Positions 19,427-27,912 of a stretch of 64,000 nucleotides of DNA are shown piece by piece. Position 1 is the first letter of the stretch; each line of letters begins with the position of its first letter. Source of the stretch: Phycisphaerales bacterium (GTDB taxonomy: Bacteria > Planctomycetota > Phycisphaerae > Phycisphaerales > UBA1924); the NCBI GenBank assembly GCA_029260295.1, contig JAJDDN010000007.1, forward strand, positions 124,001-188,000. The letters run 5' to 3'. A model generated the notes under the pieces. That model ran no database searches. It saw only the letters and a list, made by a program, of their open reading frames with translations, and was not told where the DNA came from. The position numbers and the translations under genes are program-made.

Positions 19427-19972
19427 ATGACATCGCAGACCCACGCACCTCTTCTCAAACTCGGCCCCGGCGGCGACTATTCATTTGAATATGACGATCA
19501 TAACGCTGCCATTGGGTCACTCGTACTCCGCCCCGGGAGTTCTGTCATCGGGGAAGATGACCAGGCAACTGGCCTGATCACAGCAGCCCGGCGCCAGCGG
19601 ATGCTCGATCTTGGCATCCTCGTCAGCAGCCAACAAAAAACGAACGCCCAGCAAGACCTGCTCAGGGCCTCACTCAAGCGGATGTCCAACCTCTCGGGCA
19701 CGACCAGAACACCAGTTATCGTTTCGAGCGATACACCATTCAGCACAAGCAAGCGGAAGGATCTAAGTCATGAATCTCACTCCAAAGCAGCTCCGAATTC
19801 TCCAACTTATCCGCGATTCACGAATTCGCCGTGGCTATTCCCCGACGATGCAGGAACTCGCAGACGAAATCGGAGTCAGCAAAGTAACGGTCTTCGAGCA
19901 CGTCGAAGCACTGATCAAAAAAGGAGCCCTCGTTCGGGAGGCGAACAAGGCTCGCTCTTTATCGATCGCTGA
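19427..19972 (+). CDS. Hypothetical protein overlapping the lexA start
   Basis: 181 residues from ATG 19427. The first 115 codons have coding-like codon use and a plausible soluble protein (LKLGPGGDYSFEYDDHNA, GLITAARRQRMLDLGILVSS), with no family I recognise. The last 67 codons run in another frame over lexA (203 shared bases) and read as a basic, low-complexity tail (RRRNRSQQSNGLRARRSTDQ), so the natural stop may have been lost by a small indel, or the tail is a by-product. No convincing ribosome binding site precedes the ATG. Position just before lexA suggests co-transcription. Confidence 0.45.
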   Translation: MTSQTHAPLLKLGPGGDYSFEYDDHNAAIGSLVLRPGSSVIGEDDQATGLITAARRQRMLDLGILVSSQQKTNAQQDLLRASLKRMSNLSGTTRTPVIVSSDTPFSTSKRKDLSHESHSKAAPNSPTYPRFTNSPWLFPDDAGTRRRNRSQQSNGLRARRSTDQKRSPRSGGEQGSLFIDR

Positions 19973-20381
19973 CGGGATCGCGGTTCCTGATGAGTCCCGC
20001 CCTATGAAATACCCGCTGGTCGGTAAGATTGCCGCTGGGTACCCGATCGAGAAGGTCGCAGACTCAGACGAGGTGGACCTTGTCGAGTTCCTCGGGACCA
20101 CCGATGACGCGGGATCAACATTTGCGCTGATCGTCGATGGCGAGTCCATGCGTGACGAAGGTATCCTCGACGGGGACCTCATCCTGCTCAAACGCGCCCA
20201 GGTCGCCAACAACGGCGACCGCGTCGTCGCACTCCTCGAAGACGGCTCGACCACACTCAAAACCTTCTACAAAGAAGCCGACCACATCCGCCTCCAGCCC
20301 GCGAATCCAGACTTTGACCCGATCCGGGTGCAGTTCTGCCAGATCCAAGGGATCGTCAAGGGTGTCATCCGTCGGTACTGA
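19770..20381 (+). CDS. lexA: LexA repressor (SOS response)
   Basis: 203 residues, ATG 19770 preceded by GGAAGGAT. N-terminal winged helix-turn-helix (LTPKQLRILQLIRDSRIRRG, SPTMQELADEIGVSKVTVFEH), then the self-cleavage domain: the Ala-Gly scissile bond in GKIAAGYPIEK, catalytic serine in VDGESMRDEGI and the lysine in STTLKTFYKE. RecA-stimulated self-cleavage at Ala-Gly is established for this family. No clear SOS box was found by eye upstream; planctomycete LexA operators are poorly known. It converges on the gene at 20399 with 17 bases between. Confidence 0.95.
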   Translation: MNLTPKQLRILQLIRDSRIRRGYSPTMQELADEIGVSKVTVFEHVEALIKKGALVREANKARSLSIADGIAVPDESRPMKYPLVGKIAAGYPIEKVADSDEVDLVEFLGTTDDAGSTFALIVDGESMRDEGILDGDLILLKRAQVANNGDRVVALLEDGSTTLKTFYKEADHIRLQPANPDFDPIRVQFCQIQGIVKGVIRRY

Positions 20382-20398
20382 ACGGGTTAAAGAGTAAA

Positions 20399-21790
20399 CT
20401 AGCTCTGTTTGCGCTTCCGAACCAAGGGTTCAGTGGGTGGCCCAAACTCTATTTCAACACTGGGTTCCTCACGAGAACCCTCTTTTCTATCAAGAAAAGA
20501 AGTTTTGACAATCTTGCGCCCCTCATCCAGTGCCTGTTTGAAAAAATTACTGGAACCATTACCGTAAGACGACCAAACACTGCCCGGCGATTCCTCACCA
20601 GAAAGAATTCTGATCAACAATACTGCTGGAATCTGAATCTTCATTACTTCATTTCCCTTAGAATATTTGATATGACCCCAAGTGTGATTCGCCCGATCTC
20701 TTGCCGGTGAAATTTTCCTGTCAGGCTTGTGGCCCCATGCTTCCCAACCAGGCCCGTACTGCACACATGCTAACTCTTTATCCATTCGGTTAACTCGCTC
20801 CAGTACAGAAGCGGGTAAAGGATCTGCTCTGGAGTCTTGATAACAGGTTGTCTTTGGATAAAGTCGGATCGGTGCTCCAAATCCATCCTGCCTTTGTTCA
20901 AACTGGGTCACACATACCATTGAAATTCGATGCGCTCCTGAAACAGGTTCTTGTGGAGGCACCCACCAAGTACCAACCGAGTTGTATTGCTCCGGGACTG
21001 ACATCTTGCTTGGATCACACAATGCGCCAAGAACAGCTTGTTTCAATGTCACCTTCTTATGACCCTCACCAGGATCAATCTGTGACAAGTCCCCAACTAC
21101 AGCAATCCAGACAACCAGGGGTTGAAACTTCTCTTCTGATTGATGTATCTTTGTCCATTTCCTGGCCTGCCCTGCCTTTTTTCTAATCGCACGATAAACT
21201 GGATGCCCAGTTGGATGTTCGGGAAGAAAAAGCACTGGGCCACCTGATGATGAATACCCATGCGAAACTTTACAGCTGCGAAGCATAATCCGAAGATTTT
21301 GATCTTGCAACTCCCATGCTGCAGTAAGATCGTCGGAAGCCACCGCCGCTAAGAACTCATTCCATGAGTCCAATTCAAATAGCGGGTTTAATTGATTCTC
21401 TTCTGGCGGATTACACTCTTGCGATGGGTCCAAACAGTCGTATTCCACACTATAGGATCGCTGCGTTTTATCAAACTCCCTTCGGAGATGATGATGTATT
21501 TGATCAACAAATCTCGACAACTTCTCAACGGATCTTGCATCCCGATGCGAAACAGTTGTGGCCTCAATCCACATACAGCTATCAGGTGAACCGACTTGTA
21601 TGTCAGGGGTCGCCTCGTCAGGTTCGTGTAAGGCTACATCGGATTGCAAAGCTGCATAAAGAAGAAGAAGTTCCCATATTCCTGGAACTGGATCTTCAAC
21701 ACGAAGTGCATCATGCATTTTCTGTAATGAATGCCCAGCGCGATTTTCGCAAAACTCCAGCATCTCTCTGACCTGGCTCTCACTTATCAT
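20399..21790 (-). CDS. Accessory hypothetical protein, possible PD-(D/E)XK-like fold
   Basis: 463 residues, not recognised. The DNA is visibly richer in A and T than its neighbours, which suggests recent transfer. Near residues 60-80 the order LHEPDEATPDIQVG ... CMWIEATTVSHRD gives E, PD, then IEAT; this spacing is reminiscent of PD-(D/E)XK nuclease-like cores in which the lysine is replaced, but that is only an inference. The rest has several tryptophan-rich stretches (VGTWWVPPQEP, GPGWEAWGHKPD) and a basic, Arg/Lys-rich C-terminus. No signal peptide or membrane helix. It sits 39 bases after the stop of ispD on the same strand, between two housekeeping genes. Confidence 0.6.
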   Translation of the reverse strand: MISESQVREMLEFCENRAGHSLQKMHDALRVEDPVPGIWELLLLYAALQSDVALHEPDEATPDIQVGSPDSCMWIEATTVSHRDARSVEKLSRFVDQIHHHLRREFDKTQRSYSVEYDCLDPSQECNPPEENQLNPLFELDSWNEFLAAVASDDLTAAWELQDQNLRIMLRSCKVSHGYSSSGGPVLFLPEHPTGHPVYRAIRKKAGQARKWTKIHQSEEKFQPLVVWIAVVGDLSQIDPGEGHKKVTLKQAVLGALCDPSKMSVPEQYNSVGTWWVPPQEPVSGAHRISMVCVTQFEQRQDGFGAPIRLYPKTTCYQDSRADPLPASVLERVNRMDKELACVQYGPGWEAWGHKPDRKISPARDRANHTWGHIKYSKGNEVMKIQIPAVLLIRILSGEESPGSVWSSYGNGSSNFFKQALDEGRKIVKTSFLDRKEGSREEPSVEIEFGPPTEPLVRKRKQS

Positions 21791-21829
21791 AATATGTCCT
21801 TGATGATCTGAACACCTACTACATGCACA

Positions 21830-22645
21830 CTAGAATCTCTTGTTTGATGCACGCGCCTTTGGTGCGTGCACTTTCATAATCGCTCGAAGCACAGGCAGAT
21901 CGCCTTGGCGGGTGAGCTTCATGTTGCGTTCGTCGCCCGCAACAGTCACCACTCTTTCGCCAAGGCGTTCGATCAATCCCGCGTCGTCTGTGCTTGATAG
22001 ATCGTCCTGTTCGTAAGCACGAACTATCAAAGCCTTGGCAAATACCTGAGGCGTCTGGACCATCACCGCATCTCGGCGGTCGATCCCTCCCACCACCTCG
22101 TGCATCGGGATCGCATCGCCGGCGCCGAGGATCGCAGCAAGCGGATCGGTCTCGGATTTGTCGTCGATTGGTTCTGATGAAACCCGCTTGAGGGTATCGC
22201 TGACCGGGATGACCGGGATCACCGCATCGAAGCGGGCCGCGGCATCGAAGACCCTGTCCACAAGTTCTGGCGGGGTCGCGGGACGCGCGGCATCGTGGAT
22301 CGCGATGTGGGTTGCTTCATCTGATACGGATTTCAGTGCCGCCTGAACGCTCTGCCAGCGGGAATCCTTGCCGCCGGTGACGAGCTCGGCGCCCAGAAGA
22401 CTGATGCGGTCTCCGTGGCGGAGCTTGAAGCCGCTCATTGCGTCTGGATCATGAGGCCCGGCGATGATTACTTGGTGGACCTCGGGTCTCGTGTGAAAGA
22501 GCTCGATGGTTCTTTGGAGGACGGTCTTGCCGCCGAGGTCTTCGTCGAGCTTGGACCGGCCCATTCCGAGCAGGTCCTCGTCCTGTCCTGAGCTGTTGAA
22601 CCGGGTGGACATGCCCGCGGCGGGGATGATGACAGCGATCTTCAT
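21830..22645 (-). CDS. ispD: 2-C-methyl-D-erythritol 4-phosphate cytidylyltransferase
   Basis: 271 residues from ATG 22645, with GAGG 5 bases upstream; the longer frame to 22786 overlaps the divergent aminotransferase start and is rejected. IspD makes CDP-methylerythritol in the MEP route to isoprenoids. Motifs: N-terminal nucleotide-binding loop VIIPAAGMSTRFN, VQAALKSVSDEATHIAIHDAARP (the HDAARP signature), VIPVSDTLKRV and the C-terminal TPQVF ... DDAGLIERLGERV ... DERNMKLT. A loop after the first motif (SSGQDEDLLGMGRSKLDEDLGG) is longer than usual, which puts the conserved lysine further downstream. Other MEP genes are absent. Confidence 0.92.
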   Translation of the reverse strand: MKIAVIIPAAGMSTRFNSSGQDEDLLGMGRSKLDEDLGGKTVLQRTIELFHTRPEVHQVIIAGPHDPDAMSGFKLRHGDRISLLGAELVTGGKDSRWQSVQAALKSVSDEATHIAIHDAARPATPPELVDRVFDAAARFDAVIPVIPVSDTLKRVSSEPIDDKSETDPLAAILGAGDAIPMHEVVGGIDRRDAVMVQTPQVFAKALIVRAYEQDDLSSTDDAGLIERLGERVVTVAGDERNMKLTRQGDLPVLRAIMKVHAPKARASNKRF

Positions 22646-22778
22646 GCAAACCTCGGTTCTGGCCCAACCGGTGCCAACGAGGTACCGATGGAATATGATG
22701 GGTGACACCAGAGTATACGAGAGCCGAGATCTGATTGTTTGATCCCACTCAACCAATACCATCGCATGAAAGGGTTTC

Positions 22779-23981
22779 ATGACCAATCCTTTGATCTATC
22801 TAGACAATGCCGCAACGAGTTGGCCCAAGGACCCGTCCGTGGGCGAGATGATGGTTGACTTTCTCAACACCAGAGCAGGCAACCCGGGGCGCGGCGGGCA
22901 TATTTTGGCGCGGGCCGCCGATGACACGATCGAAGAAGCCCGGTTCAAAATTGCCAAGCTGATCAATGCCCCGAGCCCTTCGCGGGTGGTCTTGACCCAT
23001 GGCTGCACCGACGCCCTCAACCTGGCGATCCATGGGGTGATCCGCGCAGCTCAGATCGCAGGATGTGATGCACCTGTAAAGATTGTCGCTTCTGTTCTCG
23101 AACACAACGCGGTGCTGCGGACACTGCACTGCTACCAAGCACACGACGCTATTGAACTCATCACCGTTGAATGTGACGAGTTTGGACGCACGGACCCATC
23201 GCATCTCGCCGCAGCGTGCAACTCGGATACCGCGATGGTGTGCCTAACCCATTCATCTAATGCGATGGGCACGATCCAGCCGCTCAAAGAAGCGTTTGAG
23301 GCGGTGGGCAAGGTCGCTCCCGATGCGCTCACGCTTGTGGACTCGGCCCAGACCCTCGGGCATGTGCCGGTTGATGTGCAAGCGATGGGGATCGACCTGA
23401 TGGCGATCGCCGGTCATAAGGGGCTCGGGGGCCCGACGGGAACCGGCGCACTGTACATCAGCGATAAGGCATTTCCTGATTCTTGCCAATCGCGATCTCC
23501 CCGCATTTATTGCCATCGCCGAGGCGGCACGGGATCCAAAGCGCCGGGGCTTGAAATGCCCAGCCAGCTTCCCAGCGCACTCGAAGCGGGGACAACAAAC
23601 GCCGTTGGGTTTGCGGGATTGATCGCAGCGATCGATGCAGCGGATCCAGGCGTCCACGATCACGAGATGACTCTTACTGCACAAATCATCGACGGGCTCA
23701 ATGAGATCGATGGCGTGACGATCTATGGCATGCCGGGTATCGATGGACGAACACCCGTGGTACTTTTCAATCTCGACGGCGTCCCGTCGCGGCAGGTCGC
23801 CGACACGCTGGATCGCGAGTACAACATCGCCTCGCGCGCCGGGTCGCATTGCGCGCCGCTGGCCCACATCGCTCTTGGCAATGGTGATGACGGGGGCATC
23901 CGTGTTTCGCCAGGGCCTACAACAAGAGCCCATGAGATTGACCTGTTCTTGCAAGCCATGCGCAAGATCGGATCAAAATAG
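22779..23981 (+). CDS. Class V aminotransferase / cysteine desulfurase family protein (EF2568-like)
   Basis: 400 residues, ATG 22779 preceded by AAAGGG. PLP enzyme of fold type I. Visible features: N-terminal IYLDNAATSWPKDP, the nucleotide GHGGTD-like turn LTHGCTDALNLAIHG, the PLP-lysine block IAGHKGLGGPTGTGALYI, GGTGSKAPGLEMPSQLP ... LEAGTTNAVGFAGL, and the cysteine loop RAGSHCAPLAH near residue 360 that carries the persulfide in desulfurases. The block GGTGS...EAGTxN is typical of the EF2568-type family (TIGR01977), distinct from IscS/SufS. No suf or isc genes are adjacent, so the sulfur acceptor is unknown. A 133-base divergent intergenic region separates it from ispD. Confidence 0.85.
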   Translation: MTNPLIYLDNAATSWPKDPSVGEMMVDFLNTRAGNPGRGGHILARAADDTIEEARFKIAKLINAPSPSRVVLTHGCTDALNLAIHGVIRAAQIAGCDAPVKIVASVLEHNAVLRTLHCYQAHDAIELITVECDEFGRTDPSHLAAACNSDTAMVCLTHSSNAMGTIQPLKEAFEAVGKVAPDALTLVDSAQTLGHVPVDVQAMGIDLMAIAGHKGLGGPTGTGALYISDKAFPDSCQSRSPRIYCHRRGGTGSKAPGLEMPSQLPSALEAGTTNAVGFAGLIAAIDAADPGVHDHEMTLTAQIIDGLNEIDGVTIYGMPGIDGRTPVVLFNLDGVPSRQVADTLDREYNIASRAGSHCAPLAHIALGNGDDGGIRVSPGPTTRAHEIDLFLQAMRKIGSK

Positions 23982-24016
23982 CCCTTGGCACCACATGATG
24001 AGTTTGTACAGTCCAT

Positions 24017-24043
24017 AAAAAACCCGCACGAGTGCGGGTTTGT
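24017..24043. terminator. Bidirectional intrinsic terminator
   Basis: A 9-base perfect stem AACCCGCAC/GTGCGGGTT with a 2-base loop (24021-24040). On the minus strand it is followed by six T, suiting the haloperoxidase gene that ends at 24064; on the plus strand by a shorter T run after the aminotransferase. Confidence 0.8.
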
Positions 24044-24063
24044 GATTGGAATGATTCAAGGCC

Positions 24064-26217
24064 TTATGGGCAGCCAGAGTTCATCGCATTGATAAACGCA
24101 AAGAAGTCGTTGACATCAAGCTGATTATCCTGTGTCATATCAGCGATCTGATCGTTATTGATGTACGCATTGATGAACTTGGAGATGTCGAAGAAGTCAA
24201 CAACGCCATCGCCCTGGAAATCCGCTGGGCATGACTTGAGCCCGTTGAAGAACCGGCGTGCCTCGGTGAATGCTTCTGGTCCGATCACCTGACCCATGTG
24301 ACGGCCCGGAAGGTCGTCTGCGGGGGGGTGGATCCCGCCCCAGATGCGGGAGAGCGAGCACTGATCCGATGCGTCCTGATAGGTCGCCCACTGAAGGGTA
24401 ATGTCCATCGAGGGGCCATCTTCAAAGACGAGGAACTCGTTCATCGGTGCTACGAACTCGCCCATCCCACCCGGGAAGTATTCGGTGCCGGTAAGCATGG
24501 TCATGATCTCGGCTGCACCGCGCGAGAAAGTCGAGTGGCCCGAGACAAATCCAGCAAACGGTGGAGTCACAAAGCTTGGGCGCTGATACGGCCACCAGTT
24601 CTCTGCGAGCATCCAGCCAACACCCGCGATGTCAGAATCAGGGTTTACGATATGGGTTGGTCCGAGCCAAGCCTTGACGGCGATCTTGCCTTCGTTACCG
24701 AGCAGATGCTCGTGCTTCTGGCCTGGTGCTGTTGACGCTGGAGTGACGAGTTCGATGATGTCTGGGTACAGATTGATCCCGCCTGGGTGGAAACTGGCCA
24801 GTTTCGGATCTGAACATTGACCCAGATCACACATGGCGCGGATCGCTGATACCGGACGGATGTAGTCGTAGTACCCTTTGACCGACCATGCGGCGATGGC
24901 GATATCGTGCATCGCGCCGCCCATGATGAGGTAGGACTTCACATCCCACTCCAGATCATCAACAAGTGGACCTTCACCCATGAAACGCTTCTCGTTGAGC
25001 GGGTGATCCGTTACATAGTTCAGCAGCGTAAACCAGTGACCCGGGGGTGTCTCTGAGTCAGGACCGTCGGCCCAGAACTCGGCGAGGATGCGGCCGTAAT
25101 CACCACGAGGGACAATTTGTGGTTCGTATGGCAAGTTGGTCGAAGGATTCACATCGTACCCGGTACCCCAATCGCCACCCTCAAGATGATTGTAGTAAAT
25201 GGATTCTTCGTTCATCTGCGCAAGCTCGGCGTTGCCGATAGCACCCGGCGAGATATCGATCATGACGCCGTCGGAGGCATCAAGGTGCGCCGACCAAGTG
25301 ATGACCATTTCGTTTCCCCACTTGTAGCGGGCATCACCTTCTTTGGTGCCGTAGTAGGGTGGTGCACCCGGATCGTGCCAGACGGCCCAGTCGATACCAT
25401 CACGCTCAATCACCGTAAGATCGTTTGGATTGAGAGAGAAGGATGCCACCTCGCCCCATTCAGGACCGAGGAACTCTGGATAACCAAACGGGATTGGGTT
25501 CCCGGACTGGTCAACAAAGAACTCAAGAGCGAGCGGCTGCCAGCGGTTGATATCAAGAATGTCTGGGTTGCCCGGGAAATCTGGGAGCAGCGGCGGGTTG
25601 ACTGGTTCGTATACCAGGTTTGCATACCCGCCCTGTTCATTGGCGCCGTCGGTCAGGCCAAATGTGATGATTGTCTGAGCAATACGGTTGCCGAGCGAAG
25701 CTGGATCGTTGCCAACTGCACCCTCGTAGGAGATGTCATACCCGAGTTCCGCCATCAGGAGGTCGTATTCTGGGAACACGATCGGGGCGGCGGGAGATGA
25801 CGCAAAACGATGACGGAGCAAGCGATACATCGCGTAGCTCATCGCTTCTTCGCGGGCGGCTTCAACATTCTTAGCTGAGAGCTTCTCATGATGCAGAACC
25901 TGGTCAGCCTGGGCGTCGTAGGCTGCCCAAGCATCCCACATCGCGGCACTGGTATGGTACAGGTTGCGTGAGTGAACTGTCGGACGAGCAAAGTCTTTGC
26001 GGATCGAGTCGAGCAGGACTTCGTTCCACTGGCGAGCTACAGAATGATTGAGCACGCCCTGGTTCTGACGAATGGTTTCCCGTTTCTCGGCGGTCAACCC
26101 TGATTGAACAGTCATTGGAGTACCCGATGGGTCACCTGCTGAAGCTGTTGTAGTGCCCATTGAGACGCATAGAGCCATGCCTGCGCATAAAGAAAGCTTT
26201 TGAGTGATATTGAACAT
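24064..26217 (-). CDS. Secreted vanadium-dependent haloperoxidase-like protein with dockerin-like GCP tail
   Basis: 717 residues from ATG 26217, which has AGGAGG 8 bases upstream; a longer frame to 26307 lacks this. Signal peptide MFNITQKLSLCAGMALCVSM. The PAP2/vanadium haloperoxidase signature is complete: KGYYDYIRP (K-x6-RP), FVSGHSTFSRG, and SRIWGGIHPPADD (SR-x3-G-x-H-x3-D), giving the lysine, arginines and two histidines that hold vanadate or phosphate. The last 55 residues form two calcium-loop-like dockerin repeats (CPADFQGDGVVDFFDIS ... DMTQDNQLDVNDFFAF) ending NSGCP; the second loop diverges from its relatives. Either haloperoxidase or acid phosphatase activity is possible. It heads the secretome island. 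Confidence 0.88.
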   Translation of the reverse strand: MFNITQKLSLCAGMALCVSMGTTTASAGDPSGTPMTVQSGLTAEKRETIRQNQGVLNHSVARQWNEVLLDSIRKDFARPTVHSRNLYHTSAAMWDAWAAYDAQADQVLHHEKLSAKNVEAAREEAMSYAMYRLLRHRFASSPAAPIVFPEYDLLMAELGYDISYEGAVGNDPASLGNRIAQTIITFGLTDGANEQGGYANLVYEPVNPPLLPDFPGNPDILDINRWQPLALEFFVDQSGNPIPFGYPEFLGPEWGEVASFSLNPNDLTVIERDGIDWAVWHDPGAPPYYGTKEGDARYKWGNEMVITWSAHLDASDGVMIDISPGAIGNAELAQMNEESIYYNHLEGGDWGTGYDVNPSTNLPYEPQIVPRGDYGRILAEFWADGPDSETPPGHWFTLLNYVTDHPLNEKRFMGEGPLVDDLEWDVKSYLIMGGAMHDIAIAAWSVKGYYDYIRPVSAIRAMCDLGQCSDPKLASFHPGGINLYPDIIELVTPASTAPGQKHEHLLGNEGKIAVKAWLGPTHIVNPDSDIAGVGWMLAENWWPYQRPSFVTPPFAGFVSGHSTFSRGAAEIMTMLTGTEYFPGGMGEFVAPMNEFLVFEDGPSMDITLQWATYQDASDQCSLSRIWGGIHPPADDLPGRHMGQVIGPEAFTEARRFFNGLKSCPADFQGDGVVDFFDISKFINAYINNDQIADMTQDNQLDVNDFFAFINAMNSGCP

Positions 26218-26500
26218 ACTGATTCCTCCTCTTTGAATCCTGCCAAACCCGAGCATGGAACTGCCGGGTATACGAATCCAATGTACACATTTCTGTCTAT
26301 AAATCAAGAGTAAAAGCCATTTTCACGCAACCTCTTGGATCAAAGCAGGTCCGGCCTGGTTATTTGATCTTCGGCACTGCCAATAACTTTTGTATAGACG
26401 GCGAAAGGATATTTTTATCTGAATGTCAACTTCGCGCGCAAAGCAGCGATATTTGCAGGAACTTCGAAGCACCGCTTGGCGTAGAATCAACAGATGTGCT
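26218..26500. other. Gene-free leader region upstream of tmRNA
   Basis: Non-coding stretch between the haloperoxidase start and the tmRNA gene. It should hold the promoters of both. A TTTTGTATAGAC stretch near 26390 and a TAGAAT near 26482 look like -10 boxes, but spacing to -35 elements is not convincing. One open frame here (26364-26741) runs across the tmRNA and is not a gene. Confidence 0.4.
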
Positions 26501-26517
26501 CTCGAGACGGTCTCGAG
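26501..26517. promoter_or_regulatory. Perfect palindrome just upstream of tmRNA
   Basis: CTCGAGACGGTCTCGAG is a perfect inverted repeat with 8-base arms and a 1-base centre, ending 9 bases before the tmRNA 5' end. It could be an operator in the promoter spacer or -10 region, or a hairpin in a 5' precursor. Role inferred only from position. Confidence 0.45.
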
Positions 26518-26526
26518 GCATGAACT

Positions 26527-26878
26527 GGGGCCGATATGGCATTCGACCGGATTGGGAAGGCTTGGTGTGGCGAGTCGAGGAGCGTGTTAGCCTCGTAAAA
26601 AGTACGCAACTTTATATCTGCCAAACCGCAGTACGCACTCGCAGCCTAATTATTGGCTACGGATCCACCGCTCGACGTCCGATACGGTGGTGGATCACGA
26701 TCTTCGGACTGGCTAACCCGTGGCGCCTCTTGGCGGGTTAGCAAGGAGGTTTCGAGAGGCTGGATCGAAATACAGGGTGTCGTTGCCCGGTACTAGATCG
26801 AGATTAAACCAACGACTACACCCGTAGAAGCGTCTTGCTGACAATCCCGGCACGGGGGTTCGATTCCCCCCGGCTCCA
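26527..26878 (+). ncRNA. ssrA: Transfer-messenger RNA (tmRNA)
   Basis: The 5' acceptor strand GGGGCCG (26527-26533) pairs with CGGCTCC (26871-26877), followed by discriminator A; the T arm CGGGGGTTCGATTCCCCC is directly before it. The 5' part GATATGGCATTCGACCGGATT matches the conserved tmRNA head. The tag frame, aligned with the E. coli region GCCTCGTAAAAAG, resumes at GCC 26620 and encodes AKPQYALAA followed by TAA 26647-26649. CCA is not encoded. With SmpB it rescues ribosomes stalled on broken mRNA and marks the product for proteolysis. Length 352 bases; not permuted. Confidence 0.95.
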
Positions 26879-26910
26879 TTATTTCCTTACCTTGGACAAG
26901 GTAGGGCTCA

Positions 26911-26955
26911 ACGGCACTAAGTGACGCACTGGCGGACACTTGAGTGCCGTTTTTC
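26911..26955 (+). terminator. Intrinsic terminator of tmRNA
   Basis: ACGGCACTAAGTG ... CACTTGAGTGCCGT forms a long stem with one bulge, followed by five T. It lies 33 bases after the tmRNA 3' end. Confidence 0.8.
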
Positions 26956-27055
26956 TATGGATATGGAGAGCACTTCGCTAGGCACGATTTATAACATATT
27001 CACACGCGCCGCTATGCACCGGATTTTGCCATGGTTGAACGAACTAGGTACACAG

Positions 27056-27088
27056 AAAAACCCGCACCCGTAATTACACGGGCGCGGG
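27056..27088 (-). terminator. Intrinsic terminator of the PEP-CTERM gene
   Basis: On the minus strand, a stem of CCCGC-x-CCCGT with ACGGG-x-GCGGG (27061-27088) is followed by five T. It lies about 40 bases after the stop at 27128. Confidence 0.8.
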
Positions 27089-27127
27089 CAAACGAAGATC
27101 GTCATATATCCGCCTGATAAGAGGGTT

Positions 27128-27844
27128 TTATCGGCGACGACGATTCATAAATCCGGCAGTTCCCATGAGCAACGCCAGGGTGCCTGGTGCAGGAACTGTG
27201 TTTACTGTCAGATTGTCCAAAATCATTGGCATCGCTGTGAACTCGTCGCCAAGGGTAGCGAAGAGACGCAAGGTGTCGAACTCACCGCCGCCAACTGAAA
27301 GCGTCGTGATCGCCGCGTTATCACGCCCGCCAAGGTTTGAGATCACAAGTTCGACAGAGTCAACGACAACGCCTCTGAGCGTAGCTTCGAAGTGCATCAC
27401 ATCACCGCCCCAGACACCGTTCTCCATGAAGCCGATTTCGATTGACGCAAAGTCTGCGTTTGTGTCGAGCGCCATGCTTACCGTTGACAGCCGGCTGATT
27501 GACAAGTTGTCTCCAGGAACAAACGAACGCCCAAAGGTCAACCCGTTGCTCCGGCTCCCAAAGGTCGGGAACTCGTCATAAAAGAATGTTGCATTCTCAA
27601 CCATTACAGTATCACCCAGTGAATCAAAGCCGGCTCCACCGCCGACAAATCGTACACCATCGGTCTGCACACCATCGACATTGTTCCGGTCGAAGTAAGT
27701 CACACCGTTGTAGTGGAAGGAAGGATTGAAATCGTTCGTCTGGAACCCTTCGGTCAGATCGTCGTAAGTGCTTACAGAAATATCAGCCATCGCCGACACG
27801 CTCATCAGTGCGACCGCACTGATACATACCATATTCTTTTTCAT
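27128..27844 (-). CDS. PEP-CTERM-like exported protein
   Basis: 238 residues; ATG 27844 has GGAG 7 bases upstream. Signal peptide KNMVCISAVALMSVSAMA. The body is a beta-sandwich-like region with no catalytic motif (GVTYFDRNNVDGVQTDGV, FGRSFVPGDNLSISRLSTV). The last 22 residues are a PEP-CTERM-type sorting signal: VPAPGTLALLMGTAGFMNRRRR, i.e. a P-A-P variant of the motif, a hydrophobic helix and a basic tail, processed in known systems by an exosortase. It is the only protein of this type in the window and lies inside the island of GCP-tailed proteins, so the organism appears to use two C-terminal sorting signals. Confidence 0.8.
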   Translation of the reverse strand: MKKNMVCISAVALMSVSAMADISVSTYDDLTEGFQTNDFNPSFHYNGVTYFDRNNVDGVQTDGVRFVGGGAGFDSLGDTVMVENATFFYDEFPTFGSRSNGLTFGRSFVPGDNLSISRLSTVSMALDTNADFASIEIGFMENGVWGGDVMHFEATLRGVVVDSVELVISNLGGRDNAAITTLSVGGGEFDTLRLFATLGDEFTAMPMILDNLTVNTVPAPGTLALLMGTAGFMNRRRR

Positions 27845-27912
27845 CTCTCTTCTCCATTCTCAAAGGTTTGTAGCTGCAATCGCTACCTGGTTAAAACTCA
27901 GAACAACCCTCT

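Noticed and set aside
26364-26741. 125-residue open frame over the tmRNA
   Set aside because: It crosses the 5' half of tmRNA, whose structure is fully supported.
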